From Actinosynnema sp. ALI-1.44 (GTDB lineage: Bacteria; Actinomycetota; Actinomycetes; Mycobacteriales; Pseudonocardiaceae): a DNA stretch of 64,000 bases. Positions 1 through 8,975 of the stretch are shown here, piece after piece (position 1 is the stretch's first letter; each line of letters starts with the position of its first letter). A program made the translations under genes and the position numbers. The DNA lies in assembly GCF_001984155.1 (NCBI RefSeq), contig NZ_MTQO01000048.1, positions 186,001 to 250,000 on the forward strand. Reading direction: 5' to 3'. Below the pieces are notes generated by a model. That model was given only the letters and a program-made list of their open reading frames with translations, was not told the origin of the DNA and ran no database searches.

Positions 1-55
1 CCGTACGGGAGAAGCCGACCGCCTGCGGCAACGGCTCAGCGAACTGGGTGCCTGA
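1..55 (+). CDS. C-terminal end of an unidentified protein (partial)
   Basis: An open frame enters from the left edge and stops at TGA 53-55, giving 17 residues (RTGEADRLRQRLSELGA). It looks like the end of an amphipathic helix. Its stop lies 7 bases from the stop of the convergent cold-shock gene, which suits a real gene end. Too little is present to name a family. Confidence 0.35.
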   Translation, partial: RTGEADRLRQRLSELGA

Positions 56-61
56 CGCGGT

Positions 62-448
62 CTACGGGTCGAGCTCCCGCGCGACGGCGCGGACGACTTC
101 GGCGATTCGTTTGGTGGCCTTGCGATCCGGGTAGCGGCCGCGCCGCAGGTCCGGCTGGATCTTGGCTTCGAGCATCTTGATCATGTCCTCGACGAGGCCG
201 TGCAACTCCTCGGCCGGACGGCGGTGCGCCTCGGCGACCGACGGCATCGGGTCGATCAGCCGGACCGAAAGCGCCTGCGGGCCACGGCGGCCGTCCGCCA
301 CCCCGAACTCAATGCGTTGTCCCGCCTTGAGTCCCGTCACGCCAGGAGGCAGCGCGGATGCGCGGACGTACACGTCCTCCCCGCCGTCCTGCGTGACGAA
401 CCCGAAGCCCTTCTCCGAGTCGTACCACTTGACCCGTCCGGTCGGCAC
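62..448 (-). CDS. Cold-shock domain protein with C-terminal extension
   Basis: Predicted single-strand nucleic-acid-binding protein of the CspA family. The N-terminal ~65 residues form a cold-shock domain with the RNP1-like stretch KGFGFVTQ and the aromatic pattern [13 protein letters not shown] further ~60-residue charged, helical tail ([17 protein letters not shown]...) follows, as in the ~130-residue actinobacterial variants rather than the 67-residue classical Csp. The start taken is GTG 448 (PTGRVKWYD follows), matching the usual family N-terminus; GTG 457, behind a GAGGG-like site, is possible, and the ATG at 508 seems too long. Likely an RNA chaperone or growth-phase regulator; the job of the tail is unknown. 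Confidence 0.85.
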   Translation of the reverse strand: MPTGRVKWYDSEKGFGFVTQDGGEDVYVRASALPPGVTGLKAGQRIEFGVADGRRGPQALSVRLIDPMPSVAEAHRRPAEELHGLVEDMIKMLEAKIQPDLRRGRYPDRKATKRIAEVVRAVARELDP

Positions 449-594
449 AGCTCTCACCGTTCCCTCGTCGACTCCATCAGCCGTGCGGCTCCACCCTCCA
501 TGCCGCACGACTAACGCGCCCCGGGCACGCCCTGGACGCGTCGTGACAGCCTATGCCAAACCGAGGTCCTGGCGTAGCGCATAGTCTGCTCGCT

Positions 595-780
595 GTGCCG
601 AAGTTCAGCCTGTTGCCAGCCGCCGTGACGATGTTCGCCGTTGGCCTGATCGCGATCATCGTGGTGTTCGTGCTGTACGCCGCCGGGCAGTCGGAGCTGT
701 CCGTGTGGCTCTACGTCGCGGCGATGCTCCTGCCGGTCGGCCTCGGGCTGGGGATCTTCAGCGTGGTGCGGCGTCGCTGA
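595..780 (+). CDS. Small two-helix membrane protein
   Basis: A 61-residue protein starting at GTG 595 (VPKFSLLPAAVTMF). It has two hydrophobic segments, about residues 7-27 and 35-55, and ends in a basic VVRRR tail that probably stays in the cytoplasm. No catalytic motif is visible and I cannot assign a function. Its 3' end overlaps the convergent HAD hydrolase gene by 23 bases. An ATG at 553 in the same frame would add 14 polar residues before the first helix and is less likely. Confidence 0.6.
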   Translation: MPKFSLLPAAVTMFAVGLIAIIVVFVLYAAGQSELSVWLYVAAMLLPVGLGLGIFSVVRRR

Positions 781-1369
781 ACCACTCGGGGAACTCGTCG
801 AGACCGCTCAGCACGACGTCCGCGCCCGCCGCCGTGAGCATGGCGGCGTCGCACGGGCCCGTGGTGACGCCGACCGCGAACGCACCCGCGGCGACCGCGC
901 CCTTCATGTCGCCGATGTGATCTCCGACGTAGATGCCCGCGCCGTGCAGCTTGAGCGCCTCGGCCTTGCCCGCCGACCACAGGTCGCCGACCAGGTGGTC
1001 GATCTGCCAGCCGAGCGCGTCGATGTGCAGTTGGGCGTTGCGCTGGTACTTCCCGGTGACGATCACCGTCTTGCCGCCCGCTGCCCTGACTGATCGCAGG
1101 GCGTCGACCGCGCCGGGCATCGGCAAGGTCGTGGGGATCACGATCTCGGGGTAGGTGGCGCGGAACCGGCTCACGCACCAGTCCAGCCTGGCCTCGGGAA
1201 CGCCGATGGAGGCGAGCATGTCGCGCAACGGCGGGCCCATGTTGGCCGCGACGTACTCGCCGTCCAGCACGAGGTCGCTGGCCGCGGACAGCTCGGCCAT
1301 CGCCTTGATCACGCCAGGGCGCGGGTCGATCAGCGTCAGGTCGAGGTCGAAGCCGACAGTCACGGTCAT
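758..1369 (-). CDS. HAD-family hydrolase (phosphoglycolate phosphatase-like)
   Basis: Haloacid-dehalogenase superfamily phosphatase, 203 residues. Motif I is DLDLTLID near residue 8, where the first Asp is the phosphoryl acceptor. Motif II is the Thr in VIVTGKY, and motif IV is GDHIGDMKGA with its acidic pair. The cap sits between motifs I and II, as in subfamily I phosphatases such as Gph and beta-phosphoglucomutase. The substrate cannot be read from sequence; a small phosphorylated metabolite is likely. It stands alone on the minus strand, convergent with the small membrane protein gene. Confidence 0.85.
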   Translation of the reverse strand: MTVTVGFDLDLTLIDPRPGVIKAMAELSAASDLVLDGEYVAANMGPPLRDMLASIGVPEARLDWCVSRFRATYPEIVIPTTLPMPGAVDALRSVRAAGGKTVIVTGKYQRNAQLHIDALGWQIDHLVGDLWSAGKAEALKLHGAGIYVGDHIGDMKGAVAAGAFAVGVTTGPCDAAMLTAAGADVVLSGLDEFPEWFSDAAPR

Positions 1370-1416
1370 CCCATCACCCTAAGGGCTTTACAGATGCGCC
1401 GATCGAGTCCAGGCGG

Positions 1417-1441
1417 TTGACAGAATCCCCATCCGTGTCAA
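1417..1441. promoter_or_regulatory. Inverted repeat TTGACA-N13-TGTCAA before the TetR/R2lox genes
   Basis: TTGACA at 1417-1422 is mirrored by TGTCAA at 1436-1441, ten bases before the TetR start. The left arm also matches a -35 box. It is a plausible autoregulatory operator for the TetR gene that follows (inference). Confidence 0.4.
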
Positions 1442-1451
1442 CACTCGGAGC

Positions 1452-2042
1452 ATGACCGAGATCACACCGTTCTCGGAACGAGTACGGCTGTCCCTGCGCG
1501 AGACGTTGCTGGACGCGGCGGCTGAACTGCTGGCCCAGCACGGGTTCGCGGGCCTGCGGATGGTCGACGTCGCGACGAGCGCCGGAGTCAGCAGGCAGAC
1601 CGTCTACAACGAGTTCGGCAGCAAGGCCGCGCTGGTCGACGCGGTCGTGTTGCGGACGCTGTCGGAATTCCTCGACGGCACCGAAGCGCTCTGGCGGGCG
1701 ACCACCGCGGTGGCCGACAGCCTGCGCGCCACGGTCGAGTACACCGTCCGGCACGGCAGGGAGAACCGGCTGGTGGCAGCCGTTCTCGGTGGTGCGCAGG
1801 CCGAGGACCTGCTGCCGCTGCTGACCACGAGAGCCGAACCGGTGTTCCGGCACTCCATCGACCAGGTCAGCCACCACCTGACCGAGCGGATCCCGGCACT
1901 GCCGCCGGAACGCGCGGCACTGCTGGCGGAGTCCATCGTGCGGCTGTCGATCAGCCACATGCTGCTGCCCGGCGGCACGCCGGGCGAGGCGGCGGACGCG
2001 GTGTGCTCGGTGGTGCTCCCCGCGATCGAGGCCCACTCCTGA
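1452..2042 (+). CDS. TetR-family transcriptional regulator
   Basis: A 196-residue TetR-type repressor. The N-terminal helix-turn-helix runs about residues 15-60 ([14 protein letters not shown], then [25 protein letters not shown]). The remainder is an all-helical ligand and dimer domain with no recognisable ligand signature. The gene ends 25 bases before R2lox on the same strand, so it probably controls its own transcription and that of the R2lox and Nramp genes. The ATG start lies close behind GGAG; the inverted repeat just upstream is a candidate operator. Confidence 0.88.
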   Translation: MTEITPFSERVRLSLRETLLDAAAELLAQHGFAGLRMVDVATSAGVSRQTVYNEFGSKAALVDAVVLRTLSEFLDGTEALWRATTAVADSLRATVEYTVRHGRENRLVAAVLGGAQAEDLLPLLTTRAEPVFRHSIDQVSHHLTERIPALPPERAALLAESIVRLSISHMLLPGGTPGEAADAVCSVVLPAIEAHS

Positions 2043-2067
2043 CGATCAACGGCAAAGGAGCCGTCAG

Positions 2068-3042
2068 ATGACGCAGACGCAAGCCGAACTCCGCAGCGGG
2101 TTCGCGTCGTTGCGCAAGGGCGGCCTGAACTGGGACTCGTTCCCGCTCAGGCTGTTCGTGAAGGGCAACGCCAGGTTCTGGAACCCGGCGGACATCGACT
2201 TCTCCCACGACCGCGCCGACTGGGAAGCCCTCACCGACGAGGAGCGCCGGTCGGCCACGTACCTCTGCGCCCAGTTCATCGCGGGTGAGGAGGCGGTGAC
2301 CGAGGACATCCAACCGTTCATGAAGGCGATGGCCGCGGAGGGCCGGATCTCCGACGAGATGTACCTCACCCAGTTCTGCTTCGAGGAAGCCAAGCACACC
2401 GAGGTGTTCCGGCGGTGGATGGACGCGGTCGGGCTGACCGACGACCTGCACCCGTTCGTCGCGGAGAACCCCTACTACCGCAAGCTCTTCTACGAGGAAC
2501 TGCCCGGCTCGCTCGCGGTGCTGCAGCACGATCCCAGTCCCCGCAACCAGATCCGCGCGTCGGTGACGTACAACCATGTGATCGAGGGCACATTGGCGCT
2601 GACCGGGTACTACGCGTGGCAGAAGATCTGCACCAGCCGCGGCATCCTGCCGGGCATGCAGGAGTTGGTCCGGCGGATCGGTGACGACGAGCGCAGGCAC
2701 ATGGCGTGGGGCACGTTCACCTGTCGCAGGCACGTCGCGGCGGACGACACCCTGTTCGACGCGGTCACCGAGCGCATGGGCGAACTCCTGCCGATCGCGC
2801 TGAACATGATCGAGTGGGTCGGCAACCAGTTCGATGAGCCGCGCCCGTTCGAGACCGACCCGCAGGAGTACGTCGTTTACGCTGGTGACCGCGCCCAGCG
2901 CCGCCTCGGAGCCATCTCGTCGGCCCGCGGCACGCCGGTCGCCCAGATCGACCTGGACTACTCACCCGAGGTGCTGGAGGACCAGTTCGGCGAAGAGGAC
3001 GCAAAGGTGTTCGCCGAAGTTACTGCAAACCATTTGCAGTAA
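2068..3042 (+). CDS. R2-like ligand-binding oxidase (R2lox), Mn/Fe ferritin-like oxidase
   Basis: Ribonucleotide reductase R2-like protein of the R2lox group (324 residues; M. tuberculosis Rv0233 is slightly shorter). All six metal ligands of the family are visible: E74, E107, H110 (EEAKH), E173, E208 and H211 (DDERRH). The two residues that form the family's Val-Tyr ether cross-link are also present, V77 (GEEAV) and Y168 (VTYNH). R2lox proteins assemble a mixed Mn/Fe centre, bind a long-chain fatty-acid-like ligand and are thought to be oxidases, not RNR subunits; no R1 gene is nearby. The ATG follows an AAAGGAG site. It lies between a TetR regulator and an Nramp metal transporter. Confidence 0.93.
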   Translation: MTQTQAELRSGFASLRKGGLNWDSFPLRLFVKGNARFWNPADIDFSHDRADWEALTDEERRSATYLCAQFIAGEEAVTEDIQPFMKAMAAEGRISDEMYLTQFCFEEAKHTEVFRRWMDAVGLTDDLHPFVAENPYYRKLFYEELPGSLAVLQHDPSPRNQIRASVTYNHVIEGTLALTGYYAWQKICTSRGILPGMQELVRRIGDDERRHMAWGTFTCRRHVAADDTLFDAVTERMGELLPIALNMIEWVGNQFDEPRPFETDPQEYVVYAGDRAQRRLGAISSARGTPVAQIDLDYSPEVLEDQFGEEDAKVFAEVTANHLQ

Positions 3043-3078
3043 GCTGAGCCTGGGCTCGGTTCGTCGTGGGAGGTCCGT

Positions 3079-4320
3079 TTGTCGCTCGCCAGTGCCATCA
3101 AACCGAGGATCACCCGTTTCCGAGCCGGAGCCGCGCTCTTGGGGCCCGCGTTCGTCGCGGCGATCGCCTACGTCGACCCCGGCAACGTGGCCACCAACAC
3201 CGCAGCGGGCGCCACCTACGGCTACCTGCTGGTGTGGGTGGTCGTCGTGGCGAACGTGATGGCCGGGCTCGTGCAGTACCTGTCCGCGAAACTCGGGCTG
3301 GTCACCGGGCTGTCGCTGCCCGAGGCGGTCAGGGACCGGCTGTCCACCCCGACCCGGCTGGCCTACTGGGCGCAGGCGGAGGTCGTGGCGATGGCAACCG
3401 ACCTGGCCGAGGTGCTCGGCGGCGCGATCGCGTTGAACCTGCTGTTCGACCTCCCGCTGCTGCTCGGTGGCGTGATCACCGGTGTGGTGTCCACCGTTCT
3501 GCTGGTGGTGCAGGACCGCGCCGGGCAACGGCCGTTCGAACGGGTCATCACGGGACTGCTGCTGATCATCGCGATCGGTTTCGCCGCGGGGCTTTTCGTC
3601 TCGCCGCCGTCCGGCTCCGGCGTGGTCGGCGGGCTGCTGCCGCAGTTCGCTGGGTCGGAGAGCGTCCTGCTGGCCGCGGGAATGCTGGGTGCGACCGTGA
3701 TGCCGCACGCGGTGTACCTGCACTCCGCGCTGGCACGTGACCGGCACGGCCGCCAGACCGGACCCCGACTGGGGCGCCTGCTCAACGCGACCCGCTACGA
3801 CGTCGGCGTCGCCATGGTGTTCGCCGGTGCGGTCAACCTCGCGATGCTGTTGCTCGCCGCGAGTGCCCTGTCCGGGATCGACGGCGTGGACTCGCTTTCC
3901 GGCGTCCACGCCGCCATCGGGCAGCACCTCGGCAACGGCATCGCGTTGCTGTTCGCCGTGGGACTGCTGGCCTCCGGCCTGGCGTCGACCTCGGTCGGGT
4001 GCTACGCCGGTGCCGTGGTGATGGGTGGGCTGCTGCGCAAGCGGATCCCGTTGCTGGCCCGCCGGTTGCTCACACTGCTGCCCGCTGTCGTGTTGCTGGC
4101 GTTCAACGTGAATCCGTCGTGGGCGCTGGTGATCTCGCAGGTGGTGCTGTCGTTCGGCATCCCGTTCGCACTGATCCCGTTGGTACGGCTGACGTCCGCT
4201 CGCGGGTTGATGGGCAAGAACGTCAACCACCGGGTCACGACCGTGCTGGCCTGGGTGATCGCCGCACTGGTGATCGCGTTGAACCTGGCGTTGATCTACC
4301 TGACCGTCACGGGTAGTTGA
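3079..4320 (+). CDS. mntH: Nramp-family divalent metal (Mn/Fe) transporter
   Basis: Integral membrane proton-coupled metal importer, 413 residues with about 11 hydrophobic helices. The two unwound metal-binding segments of the family are present: DPGN at residues 33-36 in TM1 and MPH at 208-210 in TM6. The start is TTG 3079, behind a good GGGAGGT site. It lies 36 bases after R2lox on the same strand, so the two are probably co-transcribed. This context favours Mn(II)/Fe(II) supply for the R2lox Mn/Fe centre (inference). Its 3' end overlaps the convergent oxidoreductase gene by 14 bases. Confidence 0.92.
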   Translation: MSLASAIKPRITRFRAGAALLGPAFVAAIAYVDPGNVATNTAAGATYGYLLVWVVVVANVMAGLVQYLSAKLGLVTGLSLPEAVRDRLSTPTRLAYWAQAEVVAMATDLAEVLGGAIALNLLFDLPLLLGGVITGVVSTVLLVVQDRAGQRPFERVITGLLLIIAIGFAAGLFVSPPSGSGVVGGLLPQFAGSESVLLAAGMLGATVMPHAVYLHSALARDRHGRQTGPRLGRLLNATRYDVGVAMVFAGAVNLAMLLLAASALSGIDGVDSLSGVHAAIGQHLGNGIALLFAVGLLASGLASTSVGCYAGAVVMGGLLRKRIPLLARRLLTLLPAVVLLAFNVNPSWALVISQVVLSFGIPFALIPLVRLTSARGLMGKNVNHRVTTVLAWVIAALVIALNLALIYLTVTGS

Positions 4321-5272
4321 CGCCGAGTTTGTCGAGCGCCTCGGTCAGCGTCCGCATCACCGCGAGGGTTTCGTCCAACGGCATGTGCGGGCTCTCGACC
4401 TCCCCTGCCGTGACGCGCTCGACGACCTCGGCGATCTGGTACTGGTAGCCGTGTCCCGCCAGTTCCAACGCGTGCTTCTCGTCGTCCTGCCCGGGGCGGA
4501 CGACGGTGAACTCGGTCGGCCGGTAGAACACGGGCGGGATCTCGATCCGCCCGGCCGTGCCGACGATCGTCGCCGCGATCGGGTAGTAGCCGACCAGCGA
4601 GGACGACAGCTGCGCGAAGACCCCGTCGGGGTAGCGCAGCATCAGCGCGGCCTCCGCGTCCACACCGTCGATCAGGGTGCCTTGTACGGCAACGCTTTTC
4701 GGCTCGCCGAGGAGCATGTGCGCGAAGGAGACCGGGTAGACGCCCAGATCCAGCAGCGACCCGCCGCCCGCGGCCGGATCCCACAGCCGGTGCGCGGGAT
4801 CGTGCGCGAAGGGGGCGCCGAAGTCCGCGTGGACGCTGCGGACCGTGCCGATCGCGCCGTCGGTGACCAGGTCACGGATGAGCTTGACCAACGGGTTGAA
4901 CCGGGTCCACATCGCCTCCATCAGGAAGACGTTCTGCTTGCGGGCCAGGTCGACGAGCTTCTCGGCGTCCTTCATGCCGACCGTGATCGGCTTCTCGCAC
5001 AGCACGGCCTTGCCCGCGAGCAGTGCGTTGCGGGCCACGATGTAGTGGCTGCTGTGCGGCGTGGCGACGTAGACGACGTCCACGTCCGGGTCGGCGAGCA
5101 GGTCGTGGTAGTCACCGTAGAACCGCGGTATGCCGTGCTCCCGGGCGAACTCCTCGGCCTTGTGCGTGCTGCGCGAGGAAACCGCCAGCACTTCGACATC
5201 CGGCACCAGCGCCATGTCCGACGTGACGACGTCCGCGATCCGGCCGGTTGCCACCACTCCCCATCTGGTCAC
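4307..5272 (-). CDS. Gfo/Idh/MocA-family NAD(P)-dependent oxidoreductase
   Basis: A 321-residue two-domain dehydrogenase. The N-terminal Rossmann fold (about 1-120) opens with GVVATGRIA, and carries the VYVATPHSSH stretch and the family's EKP motif (LCEKPITV), whose Lys is catalytic. The C-terminal domain, with DLGVYPVSFAHMLLGEP, is the usual beta-sheet substrate domain. Members oxidise sugars, inositols or trans-dihydrodiols; this one resembles the dihydrodiol dehydrogenase-like branch, but the substrate is not determined. It is followed after 17 bases by the end of the acyl-CoA synthetase gene, so the two may form an operon with the synthetase first. Confidence 0.88.
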   Translation of the reverse strand: MTRWGVVATGRIADVVTSDMALVPDVEVLAVSSRSTHKAEEFAREHGIPRFYGDYHDLLADPDVDVVYVATPHSSHYIVARNALLAGKAVLCEKPITVGMKDAEKLVDLARKQNVFLMEAMWTRFNPLVKLIRDLVTDGAIGTVRSVHADFGAPFAHDPAHRLWDPAAGGGSLLDLGVYPVSFAHMLLGEPKSVAVQGTLIDGVDAEAALMLRYPDGVFAQLSSSLVGYYPIAATIVGTAGRIEIPPVFYRPTEFTVVRPGQDDEKHALELAGHGYQYQIAEVVERVTAGEVESPHMPLDETLAVMRTLTEALDKLGVNYP

Positions 5273-5289
5273 GTACTCAGCCTACGGGT

Positions 5290-6903
5290 TCACAGGCCGA
5301 GGATGTCCTTGGCCGCCTCGCGCATCTCGACCTTGCGGATCTTGCCGGTGACGGTCATCGGGAACTCGTCGACCACGTGCACGTACCGGGGAACCTTGTA
5401 GTGCGCCAGTTTCCCGGTGCAGAACTCCTTCAAAGCCGCCGCCGTCAACGGCTCGGCGCCCTCGCGCATCCGGACCCACGCCATCAGCTCCTCGCCGTAG
5501 CGCTCGTCCGGCACGCCGATCACCTGTGCGTCAAGGATGTCCGGGTGCGTGTAGAGGAATTCCTCGATCTCACGCGGGTAGACGTTCTCGCCGCCGCGGA
5601 TCACCATGTCCTTGATCCGGCCGGTGATGCTCAGGTAGCCCTCGTCGTCCATCACCGCGAGGTCACCGGTGTGCATCCAGCGCGCCGCGTCGATGGCCTC
5701 CGCCGTCTTCTCCGGCTCCTCCCAGTACCCCAGCATCACGGAGTAGCCGCGCGTGCAGAACTCGCCGGGCGTTCCCCTCGGCGCGGTCAGCCCGGTCTCC
5801 GGGTCGACCACCTTCACCTCGAGGTGCGGGTGCACTCTGCCCACAGTGGACACCCGGCGGTCCAGTGTGTCCCGCGCGGTGGTCTGGGTGGACACCGGTG
5901 ACGTCTCGGTCATGCCGTAGCAGATGGTGACCTCGTTCATCCCCATCCGCTCGATGACCTGTTTCATCACCTCGACCGGGCACGGCGACCCGGCCATGAT
6001 CCCGGTCCGCAGGCTCGACAGGTCGTACGACTCGAAGTCGGCCTCGGCCAGCATCGCGATGAACATCGTTGGCACGCCGTACAAGGACGTGCACTTCTCG
6101 TCGGCGGCCGCGGCGAGCGTCTCGGCGGGCTGGAAGGACGGCGCCGGGATGACCATGCAGGCGCCGTGTGACGTGCACGCCAGGTTTCCCATCACCATGC
6201 CGAAGCAGTGGTAGAACGGCACCGGGATGCACACCTTGTCCTGCTCGGTGTAGCCGCAGGTCTCGCCGACGAAGAAGCCGTTGTTGAGGATGTTGTGGTG
6301 CGACAGCGTCGCACCCTTGGGGAAGCCGGTCGTCCCGGACGTGTACTGGATGTTGATGGGGTCATCCGCTGACAGCGGGATTCCGGCCAGCGCGGCCGGA
6401 TCCGCCGCGCGGCCCGCCTCGACCAGGTCGGTCCACTCCGAACTGTCGAGCAGGACGACGTCGACGAGAGCGGGGCAGTCCGGCCGCGCCTGCGCGATCA
6501 TGGCGGCGTAGTCGGACGTCTTGAACGCGGGCGCCGAGACCAGGGTGCGGATGCCGGACTGGTTGAGCACGTAGGTGAGCTCGTGGATCCGGTACGCCGG
6601 GTTGATGTTGACGAGGATCGCGCCGATCTTCGCGGTGGCGTACTGCACGAAAGTCCACTCCGCCCGGTTGGGCGACCAGATGCCGACCCGGTCCCCTTTG
6701 CGCACACCGAGGTCGAGCAGACCCAACGCGACCGCGTCGACCTCCTCGGCCAGTTCGCGGTAGGTCCACCTGCGCCCCGATGCCCTGTCCACGAGCGCGT
6801 CCCTGTCCGGGTACGCGGCGACCGCCCGGTCGAAGTTGTCCCCGATGGTCTCCCCGAGCAGCGGCACAGTCGATGTACCCGAGGCGTAACTAGGAGCGGA
6901 CAC
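5290..6903 (-). CDS. AMP-forming acyl-CoA synthetase (FadD/AcsA-like)
   Basis: Adenylate-forming ligase that activates a carboxylic acid with ATP and transfers it to CoA; 537 residues, normal for the family. Seen motifs: the P-loop-like [18 protein letters not shown] (187-204), [10 protein letters not shown], the hinge [13 protein letters not shown], and the C-terminal GKIRK with catalytic Lys521. The overall pattern is that of medium- or long-chain fatty acyl-CoA synthetases, but chain length cannot be decided. The start is GTG 6903 behind GGGAGGG. The oxidoreductase gene follows on the same strand. Confidence 0.92.
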   Translation of the reverse strand: MSAPSYASGTSTVPLLGETIGDNFDRAVAAYPDRDALVDRASGRRWTYRELAEEVDAVALGLLDLGVRKGDRVGIWSPNRAEWTFVQYATAKIGAILVNINPAYRIHELTYVLNQSGIRTLVSAPAFKTSDYAAMIAQARPDCPALVDVVLLDSSEWTDLVEAGRAADPAALAGIPLSADDPINIQYTSGTTGFPKGATLSHHNILNNGFFVGETCGYTEQDKVCIPVPFYHCFGMVMGNLACTSHGACMVIPAPSFQPAETLAAAADEKCTSLYGVPTMFIAMLAEADFESYDLSSLRTGIMAGSPCPVEVMKQVIERMGMNEVTICYGMTETSPVSTQTTARDTLDRRVSTVGRVHPHLEVKVVDPETGLTAPRGTPGEFCTRGYSVMLGYWEEPEKTAEAIDAARWMHTGDLAVMDDEGYLSITGRIKDMVIRGGENVYPREIEEFLYTHPDILDAQVIGVPDERYGEELMAWVRMREGAEPLTAAALKEFCTGKLAHYKVPRYVHVVDEFPMTVTGKIRKVEMREAAKDILGL

Positions 6904-6979
6904 GACAACCCTCCCGACGATGTGGTGTATCTCACCTTAAGGCGCAGTTCCCACTGTCCAGGCAAGATCACCCAGCGGG

Positions 6980-7162
6980 TCACCCGGTCGGCTTGATCAG
7001 CGCGGGCGGCGCCGAACTGGGCGCGGGCACCACGATGCCGCTGCGCTTCTCGGTGCTGGACAGCAGAACGACGACGATGCCGATGACCAGAGTGAGCGCG
7101 GCGGCAACGCTGACGACGGTCCAGTTGACCGGCCAGCGACTCGGCTTGTGCCTGCGACCCAA
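6980..7162 (-). CDS. Small single-pass membrane protein
   Basis: A 60-residue protein: a basic N-terminus (GRRHKPSRWP), one transmembrane helix at about residues 15-36, then a short Pro/Ser-rich tail ending APPALIKPTG, probably outside the cell. The start is TTG 7162, preceded by GAGGAG at good spacing, which supports real translation. No family is recognised. It is transcribed away from the HAD gene that begins near 7279 and may share that intergenic promoter region. Confidence 0.55.
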   Translation of the reverse strand: MGRRHKPSRWPVNWTVVSVAAALTLVIGIVVVLLSSTEKRSGIVVPAPSSAPPALIKPTG

Positions 7163-7278
7163 CTCAACTCCTCGCCGTTACTCCAGTCGCCATTACTATC
7201 GTCCGCCGGATGGCCGGTCAAGCCCGACAGGTGCGGCTGAAAGGGCTTGTGGCCCGTGACACTGCGATCATGTCCCCC

Positions 7279-8058
7279 ATGACCTGGAACTACTTGATGG
7301 ACATGGACGGTGTGCTCGTCCACGAGGAACACCTGGTGCCCCGAGTGGACGAGTTCCTCGCCGAACTCCGGGCCAACGACATCCGGTTCCACGTGCTGAC
7401 CAACAACTCCATTTTTACGCCAAGAGACCTGCGCGCGCGGCTGCTTCGGACAGGTCTTGACGTTCCCGAGACCTCGATCTGGACTTCGGCGCTGGCGACC
7501 GCGCGGTTCCTGGACTCCCAACGACCAGGCGGTTCGGCGTTCGTGATCGGCGAAGCGGGCCTGACTACGGCGTTGCACGAGATCGGGTACGTGCTGACCG
7601 ACCGTGACCCGGATTACGTCGTGCTCGGCGAGACGCGGACGTACAGCTTCGAAGCGATCACGCGAGCGATCCGTCTGGTGGAAATGGGCGCGAAGTTCAT
7701 CGCGACCAACCCGGACGCCACCGGTCCCAGCCGGGAGGGCTCCCTGCCCGCGACCGGGTCCGTCGCCGCCCTGATCGAACGGGCGACCGGATTCTCGCCG
7801 TACTTCGTCGGCAAGCCGAACCCGCTGATGATGCGCTCGGCACTGCGGTCGCTCGGGGCGCACTCGGAGAACACGCTGATGATCGGCGACCGGATGGACA
7901 CCGACGTCCGCGCTGGTCTGGACGCCGGGCTGGCCACCATCCTGGTGCTGACCGGGATCTCCACCGAGGCGTCCGCCGACCAGTTCCCGTACCGCCCGAC
8001 CAGGGTGATCAACTCGATCGCGGACCTGATTGGGCACACCTTGAATCCCCTCGGGTGA
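7279..8058 (+). CDS. HAD-IIA family hydrolase (NagD-like)
   Basis: HAD superfamily phosphatase of subclass IIA, 259 residues from ATG 7279. Motif I is DMDGVLV close to the N-terminus, followed by the family's LTNNS motif II. FIATNPD and the motif III/IV stretch GDRMDTDVRAGLDAG come later. The cap between motifs II and III is the C2 type of NagD and p-nitrophenyl-phosphatase-like enzymes, which act on sugar or nucleotide phosphates. An in-frame ATG at 7210 would add 23 unrelated residues, so the later start is preferred. The phosphatase gene that follows starts 3 bases after its stop, suggesting translational coupling. Confidence 0.9.
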   Translation: MTWNYLMDMDGVLVHEEHLVPRVDEFLAELRANDIRFHVLTNNSIFTPRDLRARLLRTGLDVPETSIWTSALATARFLDSQRPGGSAFVIGEAGLTTALHEIGYVLTDRDPDYVVLGETRTYSFEAITRAIRLVEMGAKFIATNPDATGPSREGSLPATGSVAALIERATGFSPYFVGKPNPLMMRSALRSLGAHSENTLMIGDRMDTDVRAGLDAGLATILVLTGISTEASADQFPYRPTRVINSIADLIGHTLNPLG

Positions 8059-8061
8059 CAG

Positions 8062-8889
8062 ATGCTCGTATCGTCTGCAGGTGTGCGGGATGAGCGACGG
8101 ACCTATGTGATCGGGGACGTGCACGGACACCGCGCCGAGCTGGTGGGCGCGTTGCGTGCCCTCGGCCTGGTCGACGAGGACGAGAACTGGTCGGGCGGCG
8201 GACACCACGTGTGGTTCCTCGGCGACTTCGTCGACCGCGGCCCGGACGGCATCGGCGTGATCGACCTGGTCATGAGCCTGTGCGACCAGGCGGAGAAGGC
8301 AGGCGGGCACGTCGACAGCCTGCTCGGCAACCACGAGATCCTGCTGCTGGGGATGCACCGGTTCGGTGACACGGACGTGCCGTCCGACTTCGGTCCGCGC
8401 AGCTTCGCCCGCAGCTGGGAGATCAACGGCGGGCAGGAGAGCGACCAGGAGGCGTTGACGGCCGAGCACCTGGACTGGCTGACCTCACGGCCGGTGCTCG
8501 CCCTGGTCGAGGACCACCTGCTGATGCACTCGGACACCATCGAGTACCTGCAGTGGGGTGAGACGGTCGAGCAGATCAACGAAGCCGTGCTGGAACTGCT
8601 GCGGTCCGACGACCTGGCCAAGTGGTGGGAGTGCTGGCGCCGGATGACCACCCGGTACTCGTTCCGCGGGCCGCAGGGCCCCGAGGTCGCCGAACAGCTG
8701 ATGGACATCCTCGGCGGCAAGCAGATCGTGCACGGCCACAGCGTCATCGCCGACCAGCTGGGCATCCTGCCGGCCCAGGTCGAGGCGCCCTACGAGTACG
8801 CGGGCGGCAAGGTCCTCGGCATCGACGGCGGCCTGTTCGTCGGCGGCCCGTGCCTCATAGTCCCCCTCCCCTACACCCCCGAGGACTGA
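8062..8889 (+). CDS. Calcineurin-like metallophosphoesterase (PPP-type)
   Basis: Dinuclear-metal phosphoesterase of the PPP/Ser-Thr phosphatase type, 275 residues. The metal-binding signatures are in order: GDVHGH near residue 20, GDFVDRGPDG, GNHE, and the late HGHS. This is the set used by bacterial PrpA/PrpE and ApaH-type enzymes; substrate (phosphoprotein or dinucleotide) is unresolved. The start may be ATG 8062 or GTG 8083; both keep the first motif. It follows a HAD phosphatase with a 3-base gap, likely one transcript. Directly after its stop come two copies of a dispersed 23-bp repeat. Confidence 0.9.
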   Translation: MLVSSAGVRDERRTYVIGDVHGHRAELVGALRALGLVDEDENWSGGGHHVWFLGDFVDRGPDGIGVIDLVMSLCDQAEKAGGHVDSLLGNHEILLLGMHRFGDTDVPSDFGPRSFARSWEINGGQESDQEALTAEHLDWLTSRPVLALVEDHLLMHSDTIEYLQWGETVEQINEAVLELLRSDDLAKWWECWRRMTTRYSFRGPQGPEVAEQLMDILGGKQIVHGHSVIADQLGILPAQVEAPYEYAGGKVLGIDGGLFVGGPCLIVPLPYTPED

Positions 8890-8900
8890 GCGCGAGGGGT

Positions 8901-8953
8901 GCAACCAATGTGGCCTTCGTTGCCAAAACCGCAACCAATGTGGCCTTCGTTGC
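8901..8953. repeat. Two direct copies of a 23-bp intergenic repeat
   Basis: The same 23-mer (begins GCAACCAATGTG, ends CTTCGTTGC) occurs at 8901-8923 and 8931-8953, a 30-base period with a 7-base spacer. It lies in the gap between two convergent genes. The same unit recurs at 37002-37054 as an inverted pair. Confidence 0.85.
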
Positions 8954-8975
8954 ACAAGGCGCAGGGGGAGGTGGG

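Noticed and set aside
8901-8953. CRISPR-like array
   Set aside because: Only two units with a 7-base spacer are present and no cas genes are nearby.
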